A program made the position numbers and the translations under genes. A stretch of 64,000 bases of DNA, taken from contig NZ_FNDB01000008.1 of the NCBI RefSeq assembly GCF_900099915.1, positions 62,001-126,000 on the forward strand, in the 5' to 3' direction. Below, piece after piece: positions 8,483 through 17,568 of the stretch. Origin of the DNA: Flavobacterium omnivorum (GTDB lineage: Bacteria > Bacteroidota > Bacteroidia > Flavobacteriales > Flavobacteriaceae). Each line of letters begins with the position of its first letter. The stretch's first letter is position 1. Below the pieces are notes generated by a model. It saw nothing but the letters and a program-made list of their open reading frames with translations, was not told where the DNA came from and did no database searches.

Positions 8483-9358
8483 TTACGTCATATTTGGGTT
8501 GATGGACATCAAGTATTTCTTTGGCGTGGTAGCAAATTTCTTTTTGAATGCGGCTATAAAATGGCTTCCGGTACTGTAGCCAATTTTGAGTCCTACTTCG
8601 TTTACGTTGTAGGAACCACTATCGAGTAACTTTCGAGCAAAATCCATTTTGTAGTCAAATAGAAATCCATAGACTGTATCGCCATAAATCTGTTTGAAAC
8701 CCATTTTTAGTTTCTTTAAATTTAAACCAATTTGATCAGCTAGTTCTTGTAATCCAGGAGGTTCTGCCATGTTAGCAATAATGATTTCTTTGGCTTTCTT
8801 AATTTTGATGACATTATCTTCATCAATTAAAAACGGACATTGTTCTGCGTTGGGATCTTCGGTTCTATTGAAGTATAGGCTTAATAACTCGTATCCTTTT
8901 CCCTTGTAATACAGGTTTTTTATGGAAGGATGCAAGCTATAATGAAACAATTGAGACAATACAATAGCCATTGATGGACTTATATTTCCCTCATTATAGT
9001 ATTTTTTATCTTTATTATCGGCGCTTAAGAACGTGATGTAATCTGCTTCGGTCGAAAATAAAGCGTGGAATTTTTTGATGGAAATAATCACAGAAATCAC
9101 CCAAGAATTTGGTGCCAATTCTAGATTTAAGGGTAGTTCTTTTTGTGGATTGTACAACAGTAGTGATTTCTCCTCTTTCAGTTCTAAAGCGTAGTTGCCT
9201 TGATTAAAGATGAATTTGGCGCTTCCTTTTAAACCAAAGTGAAACTGAATTAATCCGCTGCCTACTTCGCGTTGGGCAATAAAGGTATTAATTCCATCAT
9301 TTTGAAACCGAATGAGCGTAAAATCATCCTCGATTTTTGTAATTTCCTGAGAACCCAT
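8483..9358 (-). CDS. AraC-family transcriptional regulator
   Basis: This 291-aa protein has a C-terminal AraC double helix-turn-helix. The first helix pair runs LQELADQIGLNLKKLKMGFK, and the second has the typical VNEVGLKIGYSTGSHFIAAFKKKF. The N-terminal 180 residues look like a beta-rich effector domain without clear motifs. It stands between the minus-strand hemH operon and the plus-strand hemA operon and is divergent from hemA, so control of heme synthesis is plausible. The sequence does not show its effector. Confidence 0.87.
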   Translation of the reverse strand: MGSQEITKIEDDFTLIRFQNDGINTFIAQREVGSGLIQFHFGLKGSAKFIFNQGNYALELKEEKSLLLYNPQKELPLNLELAPNSWVISVIISIKKFHALFSTEADYITFLSADNKDKKYYNEGNISPSMAIVLSQLFHYSLHPSIKNLYYKGKGYELLSLYFNRTEDPNAEQCPFLIDEDNVIKIKKAKEIIIANMAEPPGLQELADQIGLNLKKLKMGFKQIYGDTVYGFLFDYKMDFARKLLDSGSYNVNEVGLKIGYSTGSHFIAAFKKKFATTPKKYLMSINPNMT

Positions 9359-9529
9359 AGCGATATTTTTTTAATATAAAAATGATATTTACCAAACCTT
9401 TTTATTTAGAACAACTCTAAATAGATTGATTCAAACAACTTGATTTCACTACAAAAATAGAATTTTTTAGCATAAAATACGCAATTAGAACTAAAAAATC
9501 ACGTAGCGATACAAAAAGAACTTCTAGCG

Positions 9530-9561
9530 TTACTTTTATAAATACTATAGTGATAATTTTG
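9530..9561 (+). promoter_or_regulatory. probable hemA operon promoter
   Basis: TAATTTTG at 9554-9561 matches the -7 consensus TAnnTTTG. A TTA at 9530 sits about 21 nt upstream in place of the usual TTG. The hemA ATG is at 9587, giving a short leader. The rest of 9359-9529 is AT-rich and holds no recognisable site. Confidence 0.5.
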
Positions 9562-9586
9562 TTCCACTTTCTGGAAAAGTGCAAAT

Positions 9587-10843
9587 ATGGAAAACAAGAA
9601 CACATTAAAGCATCACTATTTTTACGCAGTTGGATTGAGTTATAAAAAAGCAGATGCTGAGATTAGAGGTAAGTTTAGTTTAGATGCCGCTGCAAAAACG
9701 CGTTTACTGGAACAAGCTAAGAATGAAGGAATAGAGAGTTTAATAGTTACTTCAACCTGCAACCGTACTGAAATTTATGGTTATGCAGAACATCCATTTC
9801 AATTAATCAAATTAATTTGTGAGAATAGTCAAGGCTCCGTTGAAGCATTTCAAAAGGTGGGTTTTGTCTATAAAAACCAAGAAGCGATCAATCACTTGTT
9901 TCGTGTAGGAACTGGTTTAGATAGTCAGATTCTAGGTGATTTTGAAATTATTTCACAAATAAGAAATTCTTTTTCTCAGTCCAAATCTTTGGGTTTAGCC
10001 AATGCTTTCATGGAACGATTGGTGAATGCTGTGATTCAAGCCAGTAAAAAAATAAAAACCGATACGGAGATTAGCTCTGGTGCTACCTCGGTTTCTTTTG
10101 CAGCAGTGCAATACATTTTCAAAAATGTTGAAGACATAGGAAACAAAAATATTTTATTGTTTGGTACAGGAAAAATTGGTAGAAATACCTGTGAAAATTT
10201 AGTAAAACATACTAAAAACGAACACATCACGCTAATTAACCGAACCAAAGAAAAAGCAGAGAAGTTAGCCGGAAAATTGAATTTAATTGTAAAAGATTAT
10301 TCGGAATTGCATTTGGAACTTCAAAAAGCAGATGTTGTGGTAGTTGCTACTGGTGCTCAAAATCCTACGATAGACAAAGCTATTCTGAATCTGAAAAAAC
10401 CACTATTGATTTTGGATTTATCTATTCCGAAAAATGTAAATGAAAATGTGGAAGAAATTGAAGGTGTCACACTTGTTCACATGGATTACTTGTCTCAATT
10501 AACGGACGAAACTTTAGAAAATAGGAAAAAACACATTCCTGCTGCCGAAGCCATTATAGAAGAAATAAAAGAAGAATTTATCACCTGGACCAAAGGGCGT
10601 AAATTTGCTCCAACAATCCATGCATTGAAAGCAAAATTAAATGCAATAAAAATCTCTGAATTGGATTTCCAAAGCAGGAAAATTTCAAACTTCAATGAAG
10701 AACAAGCTGAAATCATCAGTAATAGAATTATCCAAAAAATCACCACTCATTTTGCCAATCATTTAAAAGACGATGATACCATGGTGGATGAAAGTATCGA
10801 GTGGATTGAGAAAGTTTTCAAAATAGGACTTGCAGCAAAATAA
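9587..10843 (+). CDS. hemA: glutamyl-tRNA reductase
   Basis: HemA reduces glutamyl-tRNA to glutamate-1-semialdehyde, the first committed step of C5-pathway heme synthesis. The catalytic cysteine lies in TSTCNRTEIYG (about residue 50). The NADPH-binding Rossmann motif is LLFGTGKIGRNT (about residue 186), and a C-terminal helical dimerisation region follows. At 418 aa the length is normal. It is first in a plus-strand operon with hemC, hemD, hemE, hemF and hemB. GSA aminomutase (hemL), the next enzyme, is not in the window. Confidence 0.96.
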   Translation: MENKNTLKHHYFYAVGLSYKKADAEIRGKFSLDAAAKTRLLEQAKNEGIESLIVTSTCNRTEIYGYAEHPFQLIKLICENSQGSVEAFQKVGFVYKNQEAINHLFRVGTGLDSQILGDFEIISQIRNSFSQSKSLGLANAFMERLVNAVIQASKKIKTDTEISSGATSVSFAAVQYIFKNVEDIGNKNILLFGTGKIGRNTCENLVKHTKNEHITLINRTKEKAEKLAGKLNLIVKDYSELHLELQKADVVVVATGAQNPTIDKAILNLKKPLLILDLSIPKNVNENVEEIEGVTLVHMDYLSQLTDETLENRKKHIPAAEAIIEEIKEEFITWTKGRKFAPTIHALKAKLNAIKISELDFQSRKISNFNEEQAEIISNRIIQKITTHFANHLKDDDTMVDESIEWIEKVFKIGLAAK

Positions 10844-10866
10844 ATTTATATAAAACATAATGAATC

Positions 10867-10913
10867 TTAATTTCGTAATGGTTTTTAATTTTTTATAACC
10901 ATTAAGAAATCAA
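10867..10913. repeat. intergenic hairpin repeat between hemA and hemC
   Basis: An imperfect 17-bp inverted repeat (TTAATTTCGTAATGGTT / AACCATTAAGAAATCAA) has an AT-rich loop. There is no T-run after it, so it is unlikely to terminate transcription. It resembles hairpin repeats common between flavobacterial genes and could act on mRNA processing or stability between hemA and hemC. Confidence 0.6.
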
Positions 10914-10922
10914 AATATAAAA

Positions 10923-11849
10923 ATGGCTGAAAAAACAATACGAATTGGTACCAGAGACAGTGAACTCGCACTTTGGCAAGCACATACGGTAGAAAAAAAA
11001 CTAAACGATTTAGGGTATAAAACTCAAATTATATCGGTTAAATCTACAGGAGATATCATTCTTGACAAACCACTTTACGAATTAGGAATCACAGGAATTT
11101 TTACTAAAACACTCGATGTGGCTATGATAAATGGCGATGTTGATATTGCAGTGCATTCCATGAAAGATGTCCCTACGGCTTTGCCTAAAGGGATTGTTCA
11201 AGCAGCAGTTTTAGAGAGAGCCAATACCTTAGATATTTTAGTGCATAAAGGCAATCTTGATTTTCTTAATGAATCAGGAACCATTGCTACGGGAAGTTTA
11301 CGTCGTCAAGCACAATGGTTAAATAAATACCCAACACACAAAGTAGTTGACTTACGCGGAAATGTAAATTTGCGTATGAAAAAGTTAAACGAAGGAGACT
11401 GGAACGGAGCTATTTTTGCTGCGGCTGGTTTAGAAAGAATCAACTTAAAACCGGAGAATTACATTGATTTAGACTGGATGATTCCCGCTCCAGCACAAGG
11501 GGCTATGCTTGTTGTTGCCATGCAAAACGATGCGTTTACCTTAGATGCTGTATCACAGCTAAATAATATTGAAACCGAAATCGTAACGTATATAGAACGT
11601 CAGTTTTTAAAAACGTTGGAAGGCGGTTGTACGGCACCTATTGGAGCTTTGGCACTTTATGATGAAAAGGAAGATACCCTCCATTTTCAAGGAGTTCTAT
11701 TTTCGCTTGACGGAAAAGAAAAAATAGAAGTGGATAAAGTAGTTCCTATCGAAGAATGGAAAAAATTAGGTTTCTATTCTGCTCAGGAAGTTTTGAATAA
11801 TGGTGGAACGAGATTAATGATGGAAATTAAAAATAATTTGAAGAAATAA
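10923..11849 (+). CDS. hemC: hydroxymethylbilane synthase (porphobilinogen deaminase)
   Basis: HemC polymerises four porphobilinogen units into hydroxymethylbilane. The N-terminal IGTRDSELALWQA motif, the HSMKDVPT active-site loop (about residue 78), the arginine-rich GSLRRQAQW segment and the cofactor-bearing cysteine in EGGCTAPIGA (about residue 237) are all present. At 308 aa it is complete. Its stop overlaps the hemD start (TAATG), showing translational coupling. Confidence 0.96.
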   Translation: MAEKTIRIGTRDSELALWQAHTVEKKLNDLGYKTQIISVKSTGDIILDKPLYELGITGIFTKTLDVAMINGDVDIAVHSMKDVPTALPKGIVQAAVLERANTLDILVHKGNLDFLNESGTIATGSLRRQAQWLNKYPTHKVVDLRGNVNLRMKKLNEGDWNGAIFAAAGLERINLKPENYIDLDWMIPAPAQGAMLVVAMQNDAFTLDAVSQLNNIETEIVTYIERQFLKTLEGGCTAPIGALALYDEKEDTLHFQGVLFSLDGKEKIEVDKVVPIEEWKKLGFYSAQEVLNNGGTRLMMEIKNNLKK

Positions 11850-12553
11850 TGGATCAAATAAGCATTTTATCAACCAAAACCTTGTCTGAAGAACAAAGAC
11901 AAGTATTTCTTGACGCAGATTTCGATCTTTTAGAACAAGATTTTATCGAAATTAAAAACAACCTTTTTCAGTTAGATAAATTCAACGATAATTTGATTTT
12001 TAGTAGTCAAAATGCTGTTGTGAGTTTAATGGAACAAAGCGGTTGGGAAATTCTTAGGACTAAAATGGTCTTTTGTGTAGGTATTAAAACTAAAGAATTG
12101 CTGGAAGCTAATGGTTTTACGGTTAGTGTCTATATGGATTACGCCTCTGAATTAGCGGAGATAATTACATTAATCTATGGCAAAGAGAGTTATACTTTTT
12201 TGAGCGGAAATTTACGTAAGGAAACCTTGCCAGCAGCTTTAAAAAGTGAAGGAATAACATTTAATGAAATAGAAGTGTACCAAACTGCATTAGCGCCTTT
12301 CAAAATATCCGATCAGGAAAATTTTGACGGAATAATGTTCTTTAGTCCGTCTGCTGTGGAGAGTTATTTGACAAACAACAAAATCAAAAAGGAAATCTGC
12401 TTTTGCGTAGGGAATACTACTGCAAAAGCATTAGAATTAAACAAAGTTAAAAATATTGTAATTGCCGAAATCCCAACAATCGAAGACGTAATTATTGAAG
12501 TGATTCAATATTACAACCCGGAAGAAAGTATCGAGCCTACAGCTGAAAATTAA
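11849..12553 (+). CDS. hemD: uroporphyrinogen-III synthase
   Basis: This 234-aa protein has the weakly conserved two-domain HemD fold and sits directly between hemC and hemE. Recognisable segments are [28 protein letters not shown] and the [11 protein letters not shown] / [11 protein letters not shown] pair typical of the family. The enzyme closes and isomerises hydroxymethylbilane to uroporphyrinogen III. Start and hemC stop share one base. The motifs are divergent, so position supports the call as much as sequence does. Confidence 0.9.
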   Translation: MDQISILSTKTLSEEQRQVFLDADFDLLEQDFIEIKNNLFQLDKFNDNLIFSSQNAVVSLMEQSGWEILRTKMVFCVGIKTKELLEANGFTVSVYMDYASELAEIITLIYGKESYTFLSGNLRKETLPAALKSEGITFNEIEVYQTALAPFKISDQENFDGIMFFSPSAVESYLTNNKIKKEICFCVGNTTAKALELNKVKNIVIAEIPTIEDVIIEVIQYYNPEESIEPTAEN

Positions 12554-12599
12554 AAAATCCAATAACCTCGCTACGATGGGGAATATAAAAGATAGAATT

Positions 12600-13625
12600 A
12601 TGTTAAAGAATGATTTGTTTTTAAGAGCATTAAAAGGAGAAACAGTACAACGTCCACCAGTTTGGATGATGCGTCAAGCCGGAAGATATTTACCAGAATT
12701 TATCGCTTTGCGTGATAAATATGATTTTTTCACCCGTTGTCAAACCCCTGAATTAGCTGCCGAAATTACGGTTCAGCCTATTCGTAGAATTGCTCCGGAT
12801 GCAGCGATTTTATTCTCAGATATCTTGGTAATTCCACAAGCAATGGGAATTGAAGTAGAGATGAAACCTAATTTTGGTCCGTATTTACCCAATCCTATTC
12901 GTACGATTCAGGATGTAGAAAAAGTAATCGTTCCAGATGTACATGAAACTTTAGGATACGTTTTTGAGGCTATTAAATTGACTAAAGAAATGTTGAATGA
13001 TGAGGTGCCGTTAATTGGTTTCGCAGGTTCACCATGGACAATTATGTGTTACGCAGTAGAAGGACAAGGATCTAAAAGTTTTGATAAAGCCAAAGGATTT
13101 TGTTTCTCACATCCAGAAGCAGCACATGTTTTATTACAAAAAATCACTGATACGACTATTTTATACCTAAAAGAAAAAGTAAAATCGGGCGTAGATGCCG
13201 TTCAAATTTTTGACTCTTGGGGTGGAATGCTATCTCCTGTAGATTATCAAGAATTCTCCTGGAAATACATCAATCAGATCATTGAAGCATTAGCTGATGA
13301 GACACCGGTAATTGTTTTCGGAAAAGGATGTTGGTTCGCCTTAGGCGAAATGGGAAAAAGTAGAGCGGCTGCACTTGGAGTAGATTGGACCTGTTCTCCA
13401 AGAAATGCACGATACTTGTCAGGTGGAAACATCACGTTGCAAGGAAATTTTGATCCATCTAGGTTGTTGTCTCCAATTCCGGTTATCAAGAAAATGGTAC
13501 ATGAAATGATTGACGAATTCGGAAAAGACAAATACATCGTGAATTTAGGTCACGGAATTTTACCAAATATTCCTGTGGATCACGCGAAAGCGTTTATTGA
13601 TGCAGTGAAGGAATACAATCAATAA
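12600..13625 (+). CDS. hemE: uroporphyrinogen decarboxylase
   Basis: HemE removes four carboxyl groups from uroporphyrinogen III. The signature [15 protein letters not shown] is at about residue 18. [26 protein letters not shown] and the C-terminal [11 protein letters not shown] are also present. I chose the ATG at 12600 ([13 protein letters not shown]); an in-frame ATG at 12576 would add eight residues that are not typical of the family. RAYT and REP elements follow instead of the expected next heme gene. Confidence 0.96.
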   Translation: MLKNDLFLRALKGETVQRPPVWMMRQAGRYLPEFIALRDKYDFFTRCQTPELAAEITVQPIRRIAPDAAILFSDILVIPQAMGIEVEMKPNFGPYLPNPIRTIQDVEKVIVPDVHETLGYVFEAIKLTKEMLNDEVPLIGFAGSPWTIMCYAVEGQGSKSFDKAKGFCFSHPEAAHVLLQKITDTTILYLKEKVKSGVDAVQIFDSWGGMLSPVDYQEFSWKYINQIIEALADETPVIVFGKGCWFALGEMGKSRAAALGVDWTCSPRNARYLSGGNITLQGNFDPSRLLSPIPVIKKMVHEMIDEFGKDKYIVNLGHGILPNIPVDHAKAFIDAVKEYNQ

Positions 13626-13644
13626 TATTTATTTTACTATATTT

Positions 13645-13732
13645 CCTGCAAGGTTTCTTTTGAACCTTGTAGGTGTTTTTTAAAATTTTGTTCACATGTT
13701 TTATACCTACAAGGTTAAAAAAGCCTTGCAGG
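13645..13732. repeat. pair of inverted REP-like palindromes upstream of the RAYT gene
   Basis: Two imperfect palindromes occur: 13645-13673 (CCTGCAAGGTTTC...GAACCTTGTAGG) and 13706-13732 (CCTACAAGGTTA...GCCTTGCAGG). The second is the reverse complement of the first apart from the loop, so the pair is an inverted doublet about 32 nt apart that can fold into one larger cruciform, as in REPIN elements. The second copy ends 11 nt before the transposase start. Confidence 0.85.
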
Positions 13733-13743
13733 ATCAACTTAAA

Positions 13744-14304
13744 ATGTATGATATGAAATTAGAAGTTTTAGAAAAAGATTGCTATTATCATATTTACAAT
13801 AAAGGAATTAATGGGGCTCCTATTTTCGAAAATGATGAAAACAAAATTTTCTTTTTAAAACAACTTTCAAAATATTTATTGGGTAAAATCTCAATATTTG
13901 GATATTGCTTAATGGATAATCATTTTCATTTGATTATCCGATTAAATAAAGATGCTAAAATAGTGACACAGGCATTTTCTAATTTTTTTAATTCTTATGC
14001 TAAAGCTTTTAATAAACATATAGACAGAACTGGAAGCTTATTCGAAAAACATTTTAAGAGGATAATGCTAAACGATGAAAATTATTTGAAACAATTGATA
14101 ATGTATGTGCATTTGAATCCAAAGCATCACTTAGATTTAAAATTTCAGGATTATAAGTATTCATCATATCAAGCTTTTATTTCGAATAAAGAAACAAAAA
14201 TAGAGAAAGAAGAAGTGTTGAAGCTGTTTGGAGGTTCAGAAAATTTCATTTTTTGTCACAATCAAAAAAATGATCTTTTAACTAAAAAACACACATTTGA
14301 GTAA
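13744..14304 (+). CDS. REP-associated tyrosine transposase (RAYT), IS200/Y1 family
   Basis: This is a single-domain HUH endonuclease of about 186 aa. The HUH motif is MDNHFHLII (H60 and H62 from the ATG at 13744), and the catalytic Tyr121 lies in LIMYVHLNPKHH. The opening YYHIYNKG and the late YSSYQAF segment are typical of RAYTs. I place the start at 13744 (or 13753); an upstream in-frame ATG at 13696 lies in front of the second REP palindrome and would translate through it. The gene splits the hemE-hemF spacing and is flanked by REP palindromes, its likely substrates. It looks intact. Confidence 0.9.
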   Translation: MYDMKLEVLEKDCYYHIYNKGINGAPIFENDENKIFFLKQLSKYLLGKISIFGYCLMDNHFHLIIRLNKDAKIVTQAFSNFFNSYAKAFNKHIDRTGSLFEKHFKRIMLNDENYLKQLIMYVHLNPKHHLDLKFQDYKYSSYQAFISNKETKIEKEEVLKLFGGSENFIFCHNQKNDLLTKKHTFE

Positions 14305-14316
14305 TATTGTGGCAAT

Positions 14317-14404
14317 CCTGCAAGCTTTTTTTAACTCAGTAGCTGTGTTTAGATTAAGGTTATCATTACTAGTTATACCCACAAGGTTTTGGAAACCTTG
14401 CAGG
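14317..14404. repeat. REP-like elements downstream of the RAYT gene
   Basis: A full palindrome at 14378-14404 (CCCACAAGGTTTTGG...AACCTTGCAGG) matches the copy at 13706-13732 in the same orientation. A fragment, CCTGCAAGC, at 14317-14325 looks like the start of an inverted partner that has decayed. The transposase gene is thus bracketed by REP doublets on both sides. Confidence 0.8.
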
Positions 14405-14465
14405 AAAGCAAGACGTTTTCGTTTGACAAATTAAATAAGTTAGCTGCTGGAAAAGTAAATTTATA

Positions 14466-15374
14466 ATGAAAGAACAATTTTACAACTACATACAAAACCT
14501 TCAAGACCAAATCTGTCAAGGGTTGGAAGCGGTTGAAGGTCAAGCCAAATTTCGTGAAGACCTTTGGGAACGTCCGGAAGGCGGAGGAGGAAGAACCCGC
14601 GTGATAGAAAACGGAACAGTTTTCGAAAAAGGCGGCGTTAATATTTCGGCAGTTCACGGGAAATTACCCGAAGCGATGCAAAAGATGTTCAATGTGGGTG
14701 AAGCCGATTTTTTTGCCTGCGGACTGAGTTTGGTATTGCATCCAAAAAACCCAATGACACCTACCGTTCATGCCAATTGGCGCTATTTCGAAATGTACGA
14801 TGACAACGGGAATGTGATTCAGCAATGGTTTGGTGGAGGACAAGATTTAACACCGTATTACTTATTTGAAGAAGATGCCATTCATTTTCATCAGACTTGT
14901 AAAACCACTTGCGACAAACATAATCCCGAGTTTTATCCTAAATATAAAAAACAATGTGACGCCTATTTCTGGAACGCTCACCGAAATGAAGCACGCGGAA
15001 TTGGCGGATTGTTTTTCGATTATTGCAAAGCTACAGATGACATGAGTATGGAGAATTGGTTCAACTTTGTATCTGAAGTCGGCAATAGTTTCCTCGAAGC
15101 GTATGTTCCAATAGTAGAAAAACGAAAAAACTTACCGTATACTCCAGAGCAAAGAACGTGGCAGGAAATCCGTCGCGGTCGTTATGTGGAGTTTAATTTA
15201 GTACATGACAAAGGCACTTTATTTGGTCTAAAAACCAATGGAAGAATCGAAAGTATTTTGATGAGTTTGCCGCCACATGTGCAATGGGTTTACGATCATC
15301 ACGCAGAAGCCGGAAGCGAAGAAGAAAAATTAGTAAACGTATTAGAAAATCCAAAAAATTGGATTGCAGATTGA
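14466..15374 (+). CDS. hemF: oxygen-dependent coproporphyrinogen III oxidase
   Basis: HemF carries out the O2-dependent oxidative decarboxylation of coproporphyrinogen III. The protein shows the family motifs EDLWERPEGGGGRTRVIENG, HPKNPMTPTVHANWRYFE (metal-site His), WFGGGQDLTPYY and RRGRYVEFNLVHDKGT. At 302 aa it is complete. Choice of the aerobic enzyme implies an aerobic lifestyle. It lies about 60 nt after the last REP copy, so the RAYT insertion has separated it from hemE but not broken it. Confidence 0.96.
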   Translation: MKEQFYNYIQNLQDQICQGLEAVEGQAKFREDLWERPEGGGGRTRVIENGTVFEKGGVNISAVHGKLPEAMQKMFNVGEADFFACGLSLVLHPKNPMTPTVHANWRYFEMYDDNGNVIQQWFGGGQDLTPYYLFEEDAIHFHQTCKTTCDKHNPEFYPKYKKQCDAYFWNAHRNEARGIGGLFFDYCKATDDMSMENWFNFVSEVGNSFLEAYVPIVEKRKNLPYTPEQRTWQEIRRGRYVEFNLVHDKGTLFGLKTNGRIESILMSLPPHVQWVYDHHAEAGSEEEKLVNVLENPKNWIAD

Positions 15375-15465
15375 TGATTAACGATTTTTGATTTCAGATT
15401 TTCTGTTATCAATATTTAGTTTTAAATCATAAATCAGCAATCGCTAATCTAAAATCATAAATCAT
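15375..15465. repeat. interspersed intergenic repeat, copy 2
   Basis: It shares the words AACGATTTTTGATTTCAGAT and AAATCAGCAATCG, in the same order, with copy 1 at 2480-2561. It fills the whole hemF-hemB gap and ends at the hemB start codon, so it forms most of the hemB translation-initiation region. Confidence 0.65.
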
Positions 15466-16458
15466 ATGTTCCCATTACACAGAGGTAGAAGATTAAGAAC
15501 AAACAAATCCATTCGTTCCATAGTTCGTGAAACGACTTTAAGTCCAAGTGATTTCATGTTTCCTATGTTTATTGCTGAAGGCGAAAACTATCAAGTAGAA
15601 ATCCCTTCCATGCCTGGAATTTTTCGTCGTTCAATTGATTTAACGGTTAAAGAAGTCAAAGAAATTTACGCTTTAGGCATTCGTGCGGTGAATATCTATG
15701 TCAAAGTTGATGAAAGTTTAAAAGACAATACCGGAAAAGAAGCTTGGAATCCGCACGGATTAATGCAAAACGCCATTCGTGCTATCAAAGCGGCTTGTCC
15801 AGAAATGATCGTTATGCCCGATGTAGCTCTAGATCCGTATTCTATTTATGGTCATGACGGAATTATATCGCAGGGAGATGTAGAAAATGATTCCACCAAT
15901 GAAGCTTTGGTGAAAATGGCGGTTTCGCATGCACAAGCTGGAGCCGACTTTGTGGCGCCAAGTGATATGATGGACGGTCGTGTGTTGCGCTTGCGCCAAG
16001 GGCTAGATGCTGCCGGTTTTCATCACGTAGGCATCATGAGTTACTCCGCTAAATATGCTTCGGCGTTTTACGGACCGTTTCGAGACGCTTTAGACAGCGC
16101 GCCAGTAGATTCTACAGATATTCCCAAAGACAAGAAAACGTACCAAATGGATTATGCCAATCGTATCGAAGCCATAAAAGAAGCGTTAATGGATGTCGAG
16201 GAAGGTGCTGATATGGTCATGGTGAAACCAGGAATTGCATATCTAGACATTGTACGCGAAGTTAAAAATGCGGTAAATGTGCCTGTAACCGTTTTCCATG
16301 TTTCGGGTGAATATGCGATGATCAAAGCCGCTGCCGAAAGAGGTTGGTTGGATCACGATCAGATTATGATGGAACAATTAATGTGTATCAAGCGCGCTGG
16401 GGCTAGTTTAATTTCAACTTATTTTGCCAAGGAAGCCGCCGTACTTTTAAATAAATAA
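15466..16458 (+). CDS. hemB: delta-aminolevulinic acid dehydratase (porphobilinogen synthase)
   Basis: HemB condenses two ALA molecules to porphobilinogen. The Schiff-base lysines are in SYSAKYASAFYG (about residue 200) and MVMVKPGIAYLD (about residue 252). The metal-site stretch reads MPDVALDPYSIYGHDG: aspartate replaces the cysteine triad of zinc enzymes, so this is the magnesium-type HemB. At 330 aa it is complete. It closes the heme operon, and the next gene starts 2 nt after its stop. Confidence 0.95.
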   Translation: MFPLHRGRRLRTNKSIRSIVRETTLSPSDFMFPMFIAEGENYQVEIPSMPGIFRRSIDLTVKEVKEIYALGIRAVNIYVKVDESLKDNTGKEAWNPHGLMQNAIRAIKAACPEMIVMPDVALDPYSIYGHDGIISQGDVENDSTNEALVKMAVSHAQAGADFVAPSDMMDGRVLRLRQGLDAAGFHHVGIMSYSAKYASAFYGPFRDALDSAPVDSTDIPKDKKTYQMDYANRIEAIKEALMDVEEGADMVMVKPGIAYLDIVREVKNAVNVPVTVFHVSGEYAMIKAAAERGWLDHDQIMMEQLMCIKRAGASLISTYFAKEAAVLLNK

Positions 16459-16460
16459 AC

Positions 16461-16970
16461 ATGAAAAAGCCGATATTATTATTGATTTTATTGGTTTCAA
16501 ACTTCATTTTTGCTCAAGTTGAGGTAGTTTCCACTTTTGTTGAAAAATGGGATAATTCTAAGGACTATCTTGTAGCGGTAGCTCAAGCCATACCTGAAGA
16601 GAAATACGATTACAAGCCCACAGCACGCGAAATGTCGTTTAGAGAGCAATTATTTCATATTCAGGACAATGTGAATTGGTTAATTATAACGCATTTTTCT
16701 GGGATAAAATACGATAGCAAAGAGGTAGTTATTGGGTTTTCAAAAGCGCAAATAATTCTAAATATTATAGCTTCATTTGATGCTGCAAAAGCTCGGATCC
16801 AAAACACAAAAGAGGCTGAACTTTCTCAAAAAGTAGACTTTTTTGCTGGTCCAAAGTCAAAATTGCAAATACTCAATGTCATGCAAGATCATGTCACGCA
16901 CCATCGTGCGCAAATTTTGATTTATTTGAATCTCAATCAAATTCAACCTCCAAAGTATGTAGGTTGGTAA
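16461..16970 (+). CDS. secreted DinB-family protein
   Basis: A signal peptide (MKKPILLLILLVSNFIFAQ) precedes a DinB/YfiT four-helix domain. The three metal-type histidines are in REQLFHIQDN and VTHHRAQILIYL, and the protein ends with the common PPKYVGW tail. DinB-like proteins bind a divalent metal, and some are thiol-dependent transferases. Function here is unknown. The start is 2 nt after hemB, so it is probably co-transcribed with the heme genes. Confidence 0.85.
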   Translation: MKKPILLLILLVSNFIFAQVEVVSTFVEKWDNSKDYLVAVAQAIPEEKYDYKPTAREMSFREQLFHIQDNVNWLIITHFSGIKYDSKEVVIGFSKAQIILNIIASFDAAKARIQNTKEAELSQKVDFFAGPKSKLQILNVMQDHVTHHRAQILIYLNLNQIQPPKYVGW

Positions 16971-17010
16971 TTATTTTGTAACTTACAGCCTATCATCAAT
17001 AGAAAATATC

Positions 17011-17409
17011 ATGAAAAAGACTTTGTTTTTATTTGCGTTTTTAGCGTTCGCTTCTTGTAAAAAAGAAGAAGTCAAAAAAGAACCCTTGTACCCAACCACA
17101 TCTGAAGAAATAGTGCAAACTCCGGTTCAAACTCCAGTACAATTAGGAGAAGAAATTTTTAATGGTAAAGGAAATTGCGTATCCTGTCATAAAGGTGCTG
17201 AAAAGTTAATAGGCCCAAGTTTGCAGGATATTGCCAAGATTTACAAAGATAAAAATGCAAATATGGTCGCGTTTTTAAAAGGAGAAGGTGAACCCATTGT
17301 CGATCCAAGTCAATACGAAGTCATGCGAGCAAATTTCGTGATTACCAAAGCCATGTCTGATGAAGAACTACAAGCTTTAGAAGCCTACGTCTATTCACAT
17401 TTAAAATAA
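17011..17409 (+). CDS. small c-type cytochrome lipoprotein
   Basis: The N-terminus has a lipobox (FLAFASCKK), so the protein is probably lipid-anchored. One heme c site, CVSCH, follows at about residue 55. The later PSLQDIAKIY segment and AMSDEELQALEAYVYSHL helix are typical of class I cytochromes, with a methionine available as axial ligand. At 132 aa it is a monoheme electron carrier. It follows hemB and the DinB-like gene, a sensible context for a heme protein. Confidence 0.88.
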   Translation: MKKTLFLFAFLAFASCKKEEVKKEPLYPTTSEEIVQTPVQTPVQLGEEIFNGKGNCVSCHKGAEKLIGPSLQDIAKIYKDKNANMVAFLKGEGEPIVDPSQYEVMRANFVITKAMSDEELQALEAYVYSHLK

Positions 17410-17420
17410 ATTACTTTTTT

Positions 17421-17490
17421 AGGAGCTATTTCCCATTACAAAGATTTAGGGAATGACACAAAAGAATCATGCCTTTATCGGGGCTAAATA
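17421..17490 (+). repeat. dispersed GGAGCT...GGGCTA repeat, copy 1 (degenerate)
   Basis: It begins AGGAGCTATTTCCC and ends ATCGGGGCTAAATAG, the borders shared with copies at 27840-27920 and 31767-31850. The interior is poorly conserved. It lies in the cytochrome-ogt gap, with no coding potential. Confidence 0.55.
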
Positions 17491-17568
17491 GAAAAACCGT
17501 TCGTCATTGCGAGTGGTTTTTTTATGCTCAAATTCAGCTGATGCAGATTAATTTTTTACCTTTAAAAA

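Noticed and set aside
13696-13743. Longer N-terminus for the transposase
   Set aside because: It would translate the second REP palindrome, and the added residues do not fit the family.
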